From a virus: DNA of 29,003 bases. The notes below the pieces were generated by a model. That model had not been told where the DNA came from and did not search any database. It saw only the letters and a list, made by a program, of their open reading frames with translations. Numbering within the stretch: the first letter of the stretch is position 1; every line of letters starts with the position of its first letter. The DNA lies in IMG/VR virus record IMGVR_UViG_3300049846_000700, positions 1 to 29,003 of that record; one strand, 5' to 3'. This document shows positions 7,826 through 15,579 of this stretch, one piece after another. The position numbers were made by a program, and so were the translations under genes.

Positions 7826-9294
7826 CAATAGCTTTTAATCAAGTGCCATCGAGCATCCGAGTGCCTTTTCTTTATGCTGAATTCGACAACTCAGCAGCAC
7901 AGCAAGGCCCTAATCAACAACCTTATAAGGTTTTATTGATTGGCCCAAAATTAGCAGCAGGATCTGCTGTGGAGGGATCAATCAACTTATTATCATCAAG
8001 TGCAAAAGAGGCAGACACTCTTTTTGGTGAGGGATCTCTATTGGCCCACATGGCCCAAGCATTCAGAGAGGTCAACACATTCAATGAGCTTTATGCTGTC
8101 CCAATGGTTGACACAGGCCCATCTGTTGCTGCCAGTGGATCTTATGAATTCACATCACCTGCCACTGCTGATGGTGTATTCTCAATTTATATTGCAGGAA
8201 GAAAATATTCTTTTGCTGTCTTAAATGGAGACACTGAATCTGAGATGGCCACAGCTCTTGCTGCTGCCATTCAGGCAGACACTAAGAGATTGGTCAATGG
8301 TGCAGTCAATGGAATGAATCTTGATAAGGTTGATTTCACTGCACGCAACAAAGGAATCCAAGGCAATGACATTGATATCAGATTGAATTATCAATCTGAT
8401 GATGCCCTCCCTGGTGGAGTGGCAGGCACAATCACTGCAATGAGTGGTGGCACAGGTCAACCTGATGTCAGCACAGTGCTTGCAGGATTGCCTGATGAGC
8501 AATTCATCTTATGGGTGAGTGCATGGTCAGACTCTGGCAACAGAGCTGCCATTGAGCAAGAGCTTGATGATCGCTTTGGCCCAATCCAACAGATTGATGG
8601 ATATTGTCACTATTACAAGAAAGGCAATCTTGGGGCATTGACTGCCTTTGGATCTGCCCTCAATAGTCAATTCACTATTGTCCACAGAGCTGGTGGCCCA
8701 GAGCATGGTGCCATGCAGATCTCAAGAAAAGTGGCAGTGATTGCACGCTCTGCTGAGATTGATCCTGCACGTCCTTTTCAAAATCTTGAGGTGAAAGGTG
8801 CATTGCCAGAAAGTGATTCAGAGAGATTGCCTCTTGAGGATCGCAACACTCTGCTTTTCAATGGCATCAGCACTGACAAGATTGTTGGTGGCAAGGTCAT
8901 TCTTGAGAGAGTGATCACGACTTATCAGACCAATGCTGCAGGTGCTGCTGATATCTCTTATCTGGATCTGACAACAATGCTCACACTTTCTTATTTGAGA
9001 TATGATTGGCGAAACTATATGCTGACAAAATATCCAAGACATAAGTTGGCCAATGATGGCACTCGTTTTGCTGAGGGCCAACCAATCATGACTCCAGGAC
9101 TTGGGAAAGCAGAGGCCATCAAAAAATTCCGTCAATGGGAATTGAATGGCCTTGTTGAGGGAGCTGATCAATTCAAAGAGCAGCTTATTGTTGAAAGGAA
9201 TGCCTCAGATCCCAATCGTCTTGACTTCATGTTGCCACCAGATCTCATCAATCAATTGATGGTCATGGGGACACAATTCAAATTTTTGTTATAA
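7822..9294 (+). CDS. tail sheath protein (Mu gpL-like)
   Basis: This is the contractile sheath subunit. The opening (FNQVPSSIRVPFLYAEFDNSAAQQGPNQQPYKVLLIGPK) and the C-terminal half (ERVITTYQTNAAGAADISYLDLTTMLTLSYLRYDWRNYM, then LVEGADQFKEQLIVERN) follow the Mu L-type sheath. Length of 490 residues is normal. GGAGGTTGAATC before the ATG is a strong SD. About 10 of 22 arginine codons are CGN, against 1 of 11 in the tape measure gene. This gene and the capsid therefore escape the general avoidance of CG, as expected if codons are selected for high expression. Confidence 0.95.
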   Translation: MTIAFNQVPSSIRVPFLYAEFDNSAAQQGPNQQPYKVLLIGPKLAAGSAVEGSINLLSSSAKEADTLFGEGSLLAHMAQAFREVNTFNELYAVPMVDTGPSVAASGSYEFTSPATADGVFSIYIAGRKYSFAVLNGDTESEMATALAAAIQADTKRLVNGAVNGMNLDKVDFTARNKGIQGNDIDIRLNYQSDDALPGGVAGTITAMSGGTGQPDVSTVLAGLPDEQFILWVSAWSDSGNRAAIEQELDDRFGPIQQIDGYCHYYKKGNLGALTAFGSALNSQFTIVHRAGGPEHGAMQISRKVAVIARSAEIDPARPFQNLEVKGALPESDSERLPLEDRNTLLFNGISTDKIVGGKVILERVITTYQTNAAGAADISYLDLTTMLTLSYLRYDWRNYMLTKYPRHKLANDGTRFAEGQPIMTPGLGKAEAIKKFRQWELNGLVEGADQFKEQLIVERNASDPNRLDFMLPPDLINQLMVMGTQFKFLL

Positions 9295-9310
9295 TTAAGG
9301 GAGGTGCAGC

Positions 9311-9667
9311 GTGAGAGTAGGTGGAAAAATTTTCATTAAAGCTGATGGTCAACAATACAAGGCCAAAGGCAATTGGACTTATAACCTTGGCAAGGACAAA
9401 AAAGAATCTGTTATTGGGGCCGATGGCCATCATGGATTCAAGGCCATGCCACAGGTTGCTTTCATTGAGGGTGTTATCACTGATAGTGGCAACATCTCTG
9501 CTGAAAAGCTCCTGGAGCTTGAGGACGTGACAGTGACTCTTGAGCTTGCCAATGGCAAGATCATCTCTCTGTCTGGAGCATCCTTTTGTGGAGATGGCAA
9601 CATCACCACTGAGGAGGGTGAAATTGCCACACGTTTTGAGGGAGAAAAAGCTGAGGAGATTCGATAA
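9311..9667 (+). CDS. tail tube protein (Mu gpM-like)
   Basis: This is the inner tube subunit that the sheath surrounds. It is 118 residues and beta-rich. The motifs are typical of Mu M-type tube proteins: GKIFIKADGQQYKAKGNWTYNLG near the N-terminus, then VAFIEGVITDSG and VTVTLELANGKIISLSGASFCGDGNITTEEGEIATRFEG. The start is GTG at 9311 behind GGGAGGTG, a near-ideal SD. It directly follows the sheath, as in Mu and P2, and is followed by a terminator-like hairpin that may boost tube message relative to downstream genes. Confidence 0.9.
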   Translation: MRVGGKIFIKADGQQYKAKGNWTYNLGKDKKESVIGADGHHGFKAMPQVAFIEGVITDSGNISAEKLLELEDVTVTLELANGKIISLSGASFCGDGNITTEEGEIATRFEGEKAEEIR

Positions 9668-9677
9668 TTAATTAAAT

Positions 9678-9704
9678 GGCCACTCCATGTTGGGGTGGCC
9701 TTTT
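9678..9704 (+). terminator. terminator-like hairpin after the tube gene
   Basis: GGCCACTCC pairs with GGGGTGGCC (9 bp, one G-U pair) around a five-base loop and is followed by TTTT. It lies 10 bases after the tube stop and 14 bases before the chaperone start. It is probably a partial terminator that sets tube against chaperone and tape-measure levels. Confidence 0.8.
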
Positions 9705-9718
9705 GCTTTGGGGGCAAA

Positions 9719-10006
9719 GTGAAAAAGAAAGAAAAAGAGCTGGATGTCAACAGCTTAAAAAAAGACGAGAATGGAAAATATATTCTACCATTGAACAAGG
9801 CAATAAAGATCAAGGATAAGACAATCACAGAATTTCACCTTGATGAACCAAAAGCAAAACACATGAGATCAATGCCAACCAATCCATCAATGGATGACAT
9901 CATGAATGTTATTGGGAGCTTGGCAGGTGAGCCAGATCATGTGATTGATGAGCTTTCTGTGAAAGATGTGAATCTTTGTGCAGAATTCTTTCAAGCTTTT
10001 GCATAG
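9719..10006 (+). CDS. tail assembly chaperone (gpE / Mu gp41-like), zero frame
   Basis: This 95-residue protein precedes the tape measure gene, where contractile phages keep their tail assembly chaperone. The core PLNKAIKIKDKTITEFHLDEPKAKHMRSM fits the gpE/gp41-type pattern. The rest is helical (SMDDIMNVIGSLAGEPDHVIDELSVKDVNLCAEFFQAF). Translation probably starts at GTG 9719 behind GGGGG. An upstream in-frame GTG at 9695 lies within the terminator hairpin and is unlikely. The last codons before the stop contain TTTT, and the -1 frame stays open beyond the stop, so a longer frameshift product is expected. Confidence 0.8.
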   Translation: MKKKEKELDVNSLKKDENGKYILPLNKAIKIKDKTITEFHLDEPKAKHMRSMPTNPSMDDIMNVIGSLAGEPDHVIDELSVKDVNLCAEFFQAFA

Positions 10007-10051
10007 CCTGGCCGGCCGATTGGAGCCATGCACTTGGGAGCCTTGCCAGGC
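9997..10051 (+). promoter_or_regulatory. candidate -1 programmed frameshift site
   Basis: Zero-frame codons GCT TTT GCA TAG contain TTTT at 9997-10000. Slipping back one base re-pairs TTT with TTT. Five bases downstream a 7-bp stem can form, GCCTGGC (10006-10012) with GCCAGGC (10045-10051), a usual spacing for a stimulator. A second palindrome GGCCGGCC at 10010-10017 overlaps it. The stem would enclose most of the linker between frames. Confidence 0.65.
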
Positions 10052-10152
10052 ACTTTCACTTTCAACCAAGTGAGCTGAATGAGATGAAAAAGTCTGATGT
10101 CTATTTTTGGATGGAAAGACTTAAGGAGCAATTAGATGGGGAGCGAGTCTGA
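10000..10152 (+). CDS. tail assembly chaperone extension (gpE'-like), -1 frame
   Basis: The -1 frame relative to the chaperone is open from 9952 to the TGA at 10150-10152. It encodes ARHFHFQPSELNEMKKSDVYFWMERL, which closely follows the FHWPPSELDxM...W.ER pattern of gpE'-type extensions in P2- and Mu-like phages. Only one ATG (10084) occurs in the frame, in the middle of this motif, so independent initiation would not make the domain. Slipping at TTTT would join 94 zero-frame codons to 50 codons here, giving a 144-residue protein. Its end overlaps the tape measure start at 10136 by 17 bases. In P2 and lambda the long form coats the tape measure during tail assembly. Confidence 0.82.
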   Translation, partial: CIAWPADWSHALGSLARHFHFQPSELNEMKKSDVYFWMERLKEQLDGERV

Positions 10153-11965
10153 AAGCAAAATAAAGCTCAAGGCCTATGATGGGATGAGTGGTGTCATTGA
10201 TAAGATCAAGGCAAAATTCCCACAGCTCTCAACATCAATTGATCAGACTGCAAGCAGATTCAAGCTACTCCAAGAAAATTCAAAAAATTTCAATAAATCA
10301 ATGTCAAAAATTGGCGACAAAGTGACAGGTGTTGGAAAAGGCATGAGCACTTTCATCACAGCACCTGTTGCTGCTTTTGGTGCTTTCTCATTAAAGACTG
10401 CCACAGAATTCCAGGACTCAATGAATAAAGTCCAGGCCATGACTGGAGCATCTACTGATGAAATGGAAAAGATGAGGCAGATGGCAAAAGATCTTGGTGC
10501 ATCAACAGCATTCTCTGCCAAAGAGGCAGCAGATGCCATGTCCTTTTTTGGACAAGCAGGCTTTGATGCCAATCAAATATTGCAAGCAACACCAGCAACA
10601 CTTTCTCTTGCATCAGCATCAGGGACTGACCTGGCAAGATCTGCAGACATTCTTTCCAATGTCATGGGTGGATTCAACGTCAAAGCTGATCAAGCAGGCC
10701 GCTTTGTTGACATCATGGCAATGGCCACAGCAAAGGGCAACATTGACATGGAGATGCTTTCAGAGACCATGAAGGATGCAGCTCCAGTGGCCCAAAAGTT
10801 TGGAGCATCTATTGAGGAGACATCTGCACTCACTGCCAAGCTTGGTGATGCAGGCATCCAGGGTGGCAAGGCCGGGACAACTTTAAAAAATATGTTTTTG
10901 AATCTCTCTGCACCAACAGAAAAAATAAAAAGCTTGATTGGTGCTCTTGGTGTCCAGACTGTGGACAAGGCATCTGGAAAGATGAGGTCAATGACAGACA
11001 TTCTTTCTCAGATGGGCAAGGCCTTTGAGTCCAAGGGGATCACTGGTGCCAAAAAGCTTGCCATATTGAATGAGATCTTTGGTGACAGAGCAATTGCAGG
11101 AGCTGGCGTTTTGATAGATGCAGTTGGGAAAGTTGATGCCACAACAGGACTCAATTCAGTCCAGGAGCTGACAAAGGCATTGGAGAATTCAACTGGATCA
11201 GCAGCACAGATGCAAAAGACAATGGAGAAAGGACTCCCTGGAGCTTTTAGGAATTTAAGCTCTGCAGTTGAGGGTGTCCAATTGGCATTATTTGACATGG
11301 ATTTTGGTGGCAAAAAATTATCAGAAAGAATTGTGGACATTGTTGATGGCATCACTGGATTCATCCAGTCACTATCAACAACCAATCAATCAATATTGAA
11401 ATGGGGAGCAGGAATTGCTGCAATTGCTGCTCTTGTAGGGCCATTTATTGTTGGCCTTGGATTAGTTATTGGATTTATTCCAACGCTTGTGACTGGCATC
11501 AATTTATTGGTTGCAGGCTTTGGGATTCTTAAGGCAACAATGATTGCCACAACATTGGCAGCAGGTCCAATGCTGGTTGCACTTGGTCTCTTTGCAGCAG
11601 CAGGTGTGATGATCTATAAGAACTGGCAACCAATTAAGACATTCTTTGCAGATCTTTTCACAAGTCCACTCCAGCAATTGAAAGACATGATTGGCTTTGT
11701 TGGCAGCTTTGGAGCATTGAAAAACACCTTTGGCTTTGGGAAAGTTGATTCAGATCTCAAGGCCCAAGGATTCAACATTCAAGAGCAAGGAGCTGAGACA
11801 GGCTCAAGAGTTATGGTGAAAGAATCTGCACAAAATAAATTGAGAGAAAAGAAAGCAATGGTTGATATTAATTTCAGCAATGTCCCCAAAGACACAAAAG
11901 TGATTGCAGATGACAGAGACAGCATCATTGGATCACTGACTGGATTCATGGGCATTGGAGGATAA
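10136..11965 (+). CDS. tail tape measure protein
   Basis: This protein sets tail length and is likely ejected with the DNA. Residues about 60-310 follow the TP901/PhageMin core: TATEFQDSMNKVQAMTGAS, then LGASTAFSAKEAADAMSFFGQAGFDA, GTDLARSADILSNVMGGFN and GIQGGKAGTTLKNMFLNLSAP. Residues about 420-500 form a long hydrophobic stretch with several possible membrane segments (AAIAALVGPFIVGLGLVIG, MLVALGLFAAAGVMIY), common in tape measures and thought to help DNA cross the inner membrane. At about 1.5 Angstrom per residue, 609 residues imply a tail of roughly 90 nm. AAGGAG lies 7 bases before the ATG. Coding begins inside the chaperone -1 frame. Confidence 0.94.
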   Translation: MGSESESKIKLKAYDGMSGVIDKIKAKFPQLSTSIDQTASRFKLLQENSKNFNKSMSKIGDKVTGVGKGMSTFITAPVAAFGAFSLKTATEFQDSMNKVQAMTGASTDEMEKMRQMAKDLGASTAFSAKEAADAMSFFGQAGFDANQILQATPATLSLASASGTDLARSADILSNVMGGFNVKADQAGRFVDIMAMATAKGNIDMEMLSETMKDAAPVAQKFGASIEETSALTAKLGDAGIQGGKAGTTLKNMFLNLSAPTEKIKSLIGALGVQTVDKASGKMRSMTDILSQMGKAFESKGITGAKKLAILNEIFGDRAIAGAGVLIDAVGKVDATTGLNSVQELTKALENSTGSAAQMQKTMEKGLPGAFRNLSSAVEGVQLALFDMDFGGKKLSERIVDIVDGITGFIQSLSTTNQSILKWGAGIAAIAALVGPFIVGLGLVIGFIPTLVTGINLLVAGFGILKATMIATTLAAGPMLVALGLFAAAGVMIYKNWQPIKTFFADLFTSPLQQLKDMIGFVGSFGALKNTFGFGKVDSDLKAQGFNIQEQGAETGSRVMVKESAQNKLREKKAMVDINFSNVPKDTKVIADDRDSIIGSLTGFMGIGG

Positions 11966-11968
11966 TTC

Positions 11969-13186
11969 ATGAGCTGGAAAGACAACCTCAGAGAGGGATC
12001 ATTCAGAGGTGTGAAATTCTACATTGACACCTCACAAAGGACTCTAGGGAGGAGAGCTGTCCTCCATGAATTCCCAAACAGAGACACACCATTCACTGAG
12101 GATCTTGGCCGGCTGGCAGATGTCTTTGAGGTTGAGGGCCATGTTGTTGGTGATGACTATTTCAAAGAGAAAAAGAGACTTGAAAAAGTATTCAATAAAG
12201 AGGGACCTGGAGAGCTTATCCATCCATATTGGGGAGCACGTCAAGTCCAGGTTGGTGTGGTCACAATCTCTGAATCAAACAGAGAGGGGGCCATTGCAAC
12301 ATTCAAGGCCACATTCTATGAGAAAGGTGACAACAGATTCCCAAAGGGTGCCCTGGATAAGGGTGCCTTATTGGCAGAGTCTGTTGAGGGATCTCTGGAT
12401 GCTCTTGATCAAGCATTCCAGACAGCTTTCACTGTGGCCAATATGCCTGCACAGGCAGTCCAATCTGCAAGAGCAGCAGTTGGATCTTTTGCTGACAAAG
12501 TGAATAAGGTTGCCAAGATTGGTGGAGCCGTTGCTGATGGAATCACCAATCTTGCTTTTGCGACAAGGAATCTCGTGGCCGAGGTCAACGACTTGCTCCA
12601 AGCCCCAGATCAATTGGTGTCCAGGTTGCGAGGTTCCCTTGTCCTTTTGCAGGGTGCTTTTGACAGAGCAGAGGACCAATTCAATGCAATGAAAGAGATG
12701 TTTGACTTTGGATCTGACACAGATCCAGACACTGCCCAGGCCCCTGTTTTAGGAGACACTCCAATCAGAGATCAAGAGCGTGCCAACCTTGAGGCACTCA
12801 ATGACTACATAAGGACAGCATCAGCAAGCCTTGGTGCAGAATCTGCTGTGGTGGCAGAGTATGCCTCTTTCAATGATGCAGAGGATGCCAGGGATTCAAT
12901 TGTTGAAATATTTGAGCAGATCCTGGCAAAGGATGATGGCACTGGCAATCCAGTCTTTCAGGCCATTGCTGATGTCAAAGCACAATTGGTCAATGCTTTG
13001 CCAGATCTTGATGCAGACTTGCCTGCAATTAAAGAGATCAAAACAGAGAGAGATGAGAATTCTCTCACTTTATGCTATGACCTTTTTGAATCACTCAAAA
13101 ATGAGCAAGACATCATCTCCAGGAATAAGATCAGGAATCCTGGATCAATAATAAGAGACACAGTGTTGGAGGTCTTAGATGCCTGA
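11969..13186 (+). CDS. DNA circularisation / baseplate protein (Mu gpN, gp43-like)
   Basis: The N-terminal 110 residues (SWKDNLREGSFRGVKFYIDTSQRTLGRRAVLHEFPNRD, then FEVEGHVVGDDYFKEKKRLEKVF and GELIHPYWGARQVQVG) are the DNA_circ_N domain of Mu gpN-type proteins. In Mu this protein is needed for baseplate assembly and was also linked to circularising injected DNA. Residues about 125-300 are helical and alanine-rich. The 405-residue length fits. It begins 3 bases after the tape measure stop and overlaps the hub gene by 8 bases. Confidence 0.9.
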   Translation: MSWKDNLREGSFRGVKFYIDTSQRTLGRRAVLHEFPNRDTPFTEDLGRLADVFEVEGHVVGDDYFKEKKRLEKVFNKEGPGELIHPYWGARQVQVGVVTISESNREGAIATFKATFYEKGDNRFPKGALDKGALLAESVEGSLDALDQAFQTAFTVANMPAQAVQSARAAVGSFADKVNKVAKIGGAVADGITNLAFATRNLVAEVNDLLQAPDQLVSRLRGSLVLLQGAFDRAEDQFNAMKEMFDFGSDTDPDTAQAPVLGDTPIRDQERANLEALNDYIRTASASLGAESAVVAEYASFNDAEDARDSIVEIFEQILAKDDGTGNPVFQAIADVKAQLVNALPDLDADLPAIKEIKTERDENSLTLCYDLFESLKNEQDIISRNKIRNPGSIIRDTVLEVLDA

Positions 13187-14300
13187 TTCTGAAAAGGTCA
13201 GACATAGGCCACTGGTGCCATTCGACTATGGGACACTTGATGAGAATGCTGCCACATTCTATTCCAACAATCTTGTCTTTGATGGATTCAAAGATGTGCA
13301 GATTCAAAAGAGCATGACACAACTTGCTGACAGCTTTCAGATTGCATTGACAGATAAGTGGCAAGTTGAAAAAGAGGACTTTGATCTCAAGCCTGGATCA
13401 AGGATTCATTCACATCTTGGGAAAGAGGCAGTCTTTGAGGGGTATGTTGACAGGTATGGAATCAGCATCACACCAGGCTCAAGGAATATAACAATCAGTG
13501 GCAGATCAAGGACAGCAGACTTGGTGGACTGCACACATGAAGGGCCAACAGACTACAATGACATTGGGATGCTGCAATTGGCAGAGCAGATCTGCAGTCC
13601 TTTTGGGATTAGAGTGCTTAATCCAGATAATGTCTCAATGGGTGCTATCTTTCAAAAATTTTCAGTCAAGCCTGGTGAGACTGCCTTTGAGGCATTGAAT
13701 AGAGCAGCAAGGCAGCGTGAGCTTATTCTACTTTCAAGCACTCATGGCAATCTGATCATCACAAAGAGATCAAAAAAAAGAGCTGGCACAGAGTTGGTTG
13801 AGGGAATTAATGTGACTTTGAATGGTGCCATTTTTGACAACACTGAAAGATTCTCAGAATACACAGTCAAAGGCCAGCAATCTGGATTGATTGCTGATAT
13901 TGATCAGACTACAAGCTCAAAAGCAAAAGCAAAAGACAATGGGATAAAAAGATATCGTCCACTGACAATTATCAATGATAATGCCAGCAGCACTGATGAT
14001 GCACAAAAGCGTGCCAACTATGAGAATGCAGTCAGAGCTGCCAAGGCCATGTCCATCAATTGCTCAGTTATTGACTGGAGAAAGAAAGATGGATCTCTTT
14101 GGGCAATCAATGAGCTGGTGCCAATTCAGGCACCATCAATTGGTGTGACTGAGACACTGCTGATCAAGTCAGTCACCTATAAGCTTGGGCAAGATGGCAG
14201 ATCTTGTGACCTGGAGCTGGTGAGAAAGGATGCTTTCTTGTTTGAGCCAGAAAAGAAAGAGGATGCAGATCCTCTTGCATCACTTGGATGGGATTCATGA
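13179..14300 (+). CDS. baseplate hub protein (Mu gp44, gpP-like)
   Basis: This 373-residue protein has the plan of Mu gp44 and the late control D family, the trimeric hub connecting tube to spike. Near the N-terminus are FDGFKDVQIQKSMTQLADSFQIALTDKW and PGSRIHSHLGKEAVFEGYVDRYG. The LysM-linked region SRTADLVDCTHE and IGMLQLAEQICSPFGI follows, then FEALNRAARQRELILLSSTHGNLIITK. The late part WAINELVPIQAPSIGVTETLLIKSVTYKLGQDGRSCDLELV is a well-conserved family ending. It overlaps the previous gene by 8 bases and shares ATGA with the spike gene. Confidence 0.92.
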   Translation: MPDSEKVRHRPLVPFDYGTLDENAATFYSNNLVFDGFKDVQIQKSMTQLADSFQIALTDKWQVEKEDFDLKPGSRIHSHLGKEAVFEGYVDRYGISITPGSRNITISGRSRTADLVDCTHEGPTDYNDIGMLQLAEQICSPFGIRVLNPDNVSMGAIFQKFSVKPGETAFEALNRAARQRELILLSSTHGNLIITKRSKKRAGTELVEGINVTLNGAIFDNTERFSEYTVKGQQSGLIADIDQTTSSKAKAKDNGIKRYRPLTIINDNASSTDDAQKRANYENAVRAAKAMSINCSVIDWRKKDGSLWAINELVPIQAPSIGVTETLLIKSVTYKLGQDGRSCDLELVRKDAFLFEPEKKEDADPLASLGWDS

Positions 14301-14845
14301 AAGATGTTATTGTCAGAGTATTCAATCAACTAATTGGGCCAATCAAAAGGAGCGTTCTCCTGATGATTGGGAGAGGTGTCCTGATGGCAGTGGACAGCTC
14401 AAAGGACATCCAGCTCATCAAGCTCAGACTTTTGGCAGATGAGAATAAAGATAAGACAGAGATGATGCAGCACTTTGGATTCACCTCCAATCCACCTGTC
14501 AACAGTGATCTTGTTTTTCTTTCAATAGGTGGCAATAGAGATCATGGTGTGGTGATTGCATCAGAGTCCAGGCAATACAGACTAAAAAATGTTGCACCAG
14601 GAGACTCGGCCATCTATAACCAAGCAGGAAAATATCTTTGGATTAAAGGCAATAATATTGAGGGCCTTGTCTCAAAAATAAAAATAAACAATCAAAATCA
14701 TGAGCTGATTGCAGTGCTTCATGAATACATGACAGCAGTCAAAGATGGTCTTGTGGTCACGGCCCTTGGACCAATGCCATGGACTCCAGCGACAAAAACA
14801 CAATTGGAGAATATAATTGCAAAAATAGAGACCTTTAAAATATAG
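14297..14845 (+). CDS. baseplate spike protein (Mu gp45, gpV-like)
   Basis: This is the likely membrane-piercing spike. Residues about 25-110 form an OB-fold-like segment with LLMIGRGVLMAVDSSKDIQLIKLRLLADENKDKTEMMQHFGFTSNPP and VFLSIGGNRDHGVVIASESRQYRL. They are followed by GDSAIYNQAGKYLWIKGN and a helical C-terminus ending VVTALGPMPWTPATKTQLENIIAKIETFKI. Mu gp45 shares this order. An in-frame ATG at 14288 also exists; 14297 is chosen because it makes the ATGA overlap used by neighbouring genes. No clear HxH iron-binding tip motif is visible, and the C-terminal helix is instead of the kind seen in gp45-like proteins with an extra domain. Confidence 0.86.
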   Translation: MKDVIVRVFNQLIGPIKRSVLLMIGRGVLMAVDSSKDIQLIKLRLLADENKDKTEMMQHFGFTSNPPVNSDLVFLSIGGNRDHGVVIASESRQYRLKNVAPGDSAIYNQAGKYLWIKGNNIEGLVSKIKINNQNHELIAVLHEYMTAVKDGLVVTALGPMPWTPATKTQLENIIAKIETFKI

Positions 14846-14856
14846 GCAGGTGATCA

Positions 14857-15129
14857 ATGGCAATGACCAAGGCATCAATGAAAAATAAAATTCTGACAAA
14901 GATCACTGCTTGCAATCCAAACATGAACCCCCAAGTGCAGGCCATTGTTGATGCTTGCCTTGAGGCGTTTTGTGATGGGATAATTGAGGAGATTGTCCAA
15001 AATTCAACAATTACAATGGGGGCCGGTGATTTCAAAGTCAACCCTGGCACCTTTAAAGATTCATTGGTGCAACCAATAACAGGTCAAGGTGACAATGCAA
15101 GCTTTGCTCTCACAGGGAAAATCTCATGA
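14857..15129 (+). CDS. small conserved-position baseplate-region protein, unknown function
   Basis: This 90-residue protein has a helical N-terminal two thirds (SMKNKILTKITACNPNMNPQVQAIVDACLEAFCDGIIEEIVQ) and a short glycine-rich beta C-terminus (FKVNPGTFKDSLVQPITGQGDNASFALTGKIS). Small proteins of this build are often found between gp45-like and gp46-like genes of Mu-type baseplates, but I cannot name a function. AGGTGATC before the ATG is a good SD, and the stop overlaps the gp46-like start (ATGAG). A structural or assembly role in the baseplate is inferred from place only. Confidence 0.7.
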   Translation: MAMTKASMKNKILTKITACNPNMNPQVQAIVDACLEAFCDGIIEEIVQNSTITMGAGDFKVNPGTFKDSLVQPITGQGDNASFALTGKIS

Positions 15130-15578
15130 GTGACATTGGACTTTTCCCAATCAATAACTGTATTGATCTGGATGTCATAGATGATGACCTGGCACCAGAT
15201 GATGGACTTGAGACAGCAGTCATCATCAGTATTTTCTCTGATCGAAGAATCACTGATGAGGATCTGCCTGATCTTGAGACTAATAAGAGAGGATGGTGGG
15301 CAGATGCAGTCTCTGCCATCCCCAATGATCAAATTGGCTCAAGGCTTTGGCTTTTGGAAAGAGAGAAAAGGACAACAGAGACACTCAGGAGATCTGAGGA
15401 ATATATTGATGAGGGCCTGGCCTGGATGCTTGAGGATGGTGTGGCAGAATCAATTGAGGTATCATCATCCTATGATTCTTTTGGACAGCTTATCTCATTA
15501 GTTGAAATATTAAGACCTGCACAAAGTGTGCAAAGATATCAAGTGCTGTGGGAAAAGCAAGAAGTGAGGAGAGCATAA
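15126..15578 (+). CDS. baseplate protein (Mu gp46-like)
   Basis: This 150-residue protein follows the gp46 pattern: GLETAVIISIFSDRRITDEDLPD near residues 27-49, GWWADAVSAIPNDQIGSRLWLLEREKRTTETLRRSEEYIDEGLAWMLEDGVAESIEV in the middle, and a short beta end. In Mu it is the counterpart of P2 gpW / T4 gp25, which nucleates sheath attachment and forms part of the wedge. The start overlaps the preceding stop. The following gp47-like gene starts one base after its stop. Confidence 0.92.
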   Translation: MSDIGLFPINNCIDLDVIDDDLAPDDGLETAVIISIFSDRRITDEDLPDLETNKRGWWADAVSAIPNDQIGSRLWLLEREKRTTETLRRSEEYIDEGLAWMLEDGVAESIEVSSSYDSFGQLISLVEILRPAQSVQRYQVLWEKQEVRRA

Positions 15579-15579
15579 G

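Noticed and set aside
8818-9171. Reverse-strand open frame of 117 codons within the sheath gene
   Set aside because: It is antisense to the conserved C-terminal half of the sheath and has no recognisable protein pattern.
9695-9718. Earlier GTG start for the tail chaperone
   Set aside because: It would place the start within the stem of the terminator hairpin and lacks an SD. GTG 9719 behind GGGGG is more likely.
10084-10152. Independent gene for the chaperone extension starting at ATG 10084
   Set aside because: It would lack the HFHFQPSE part of the motif and has no SD; the -1 frameshift explains the open frame better.
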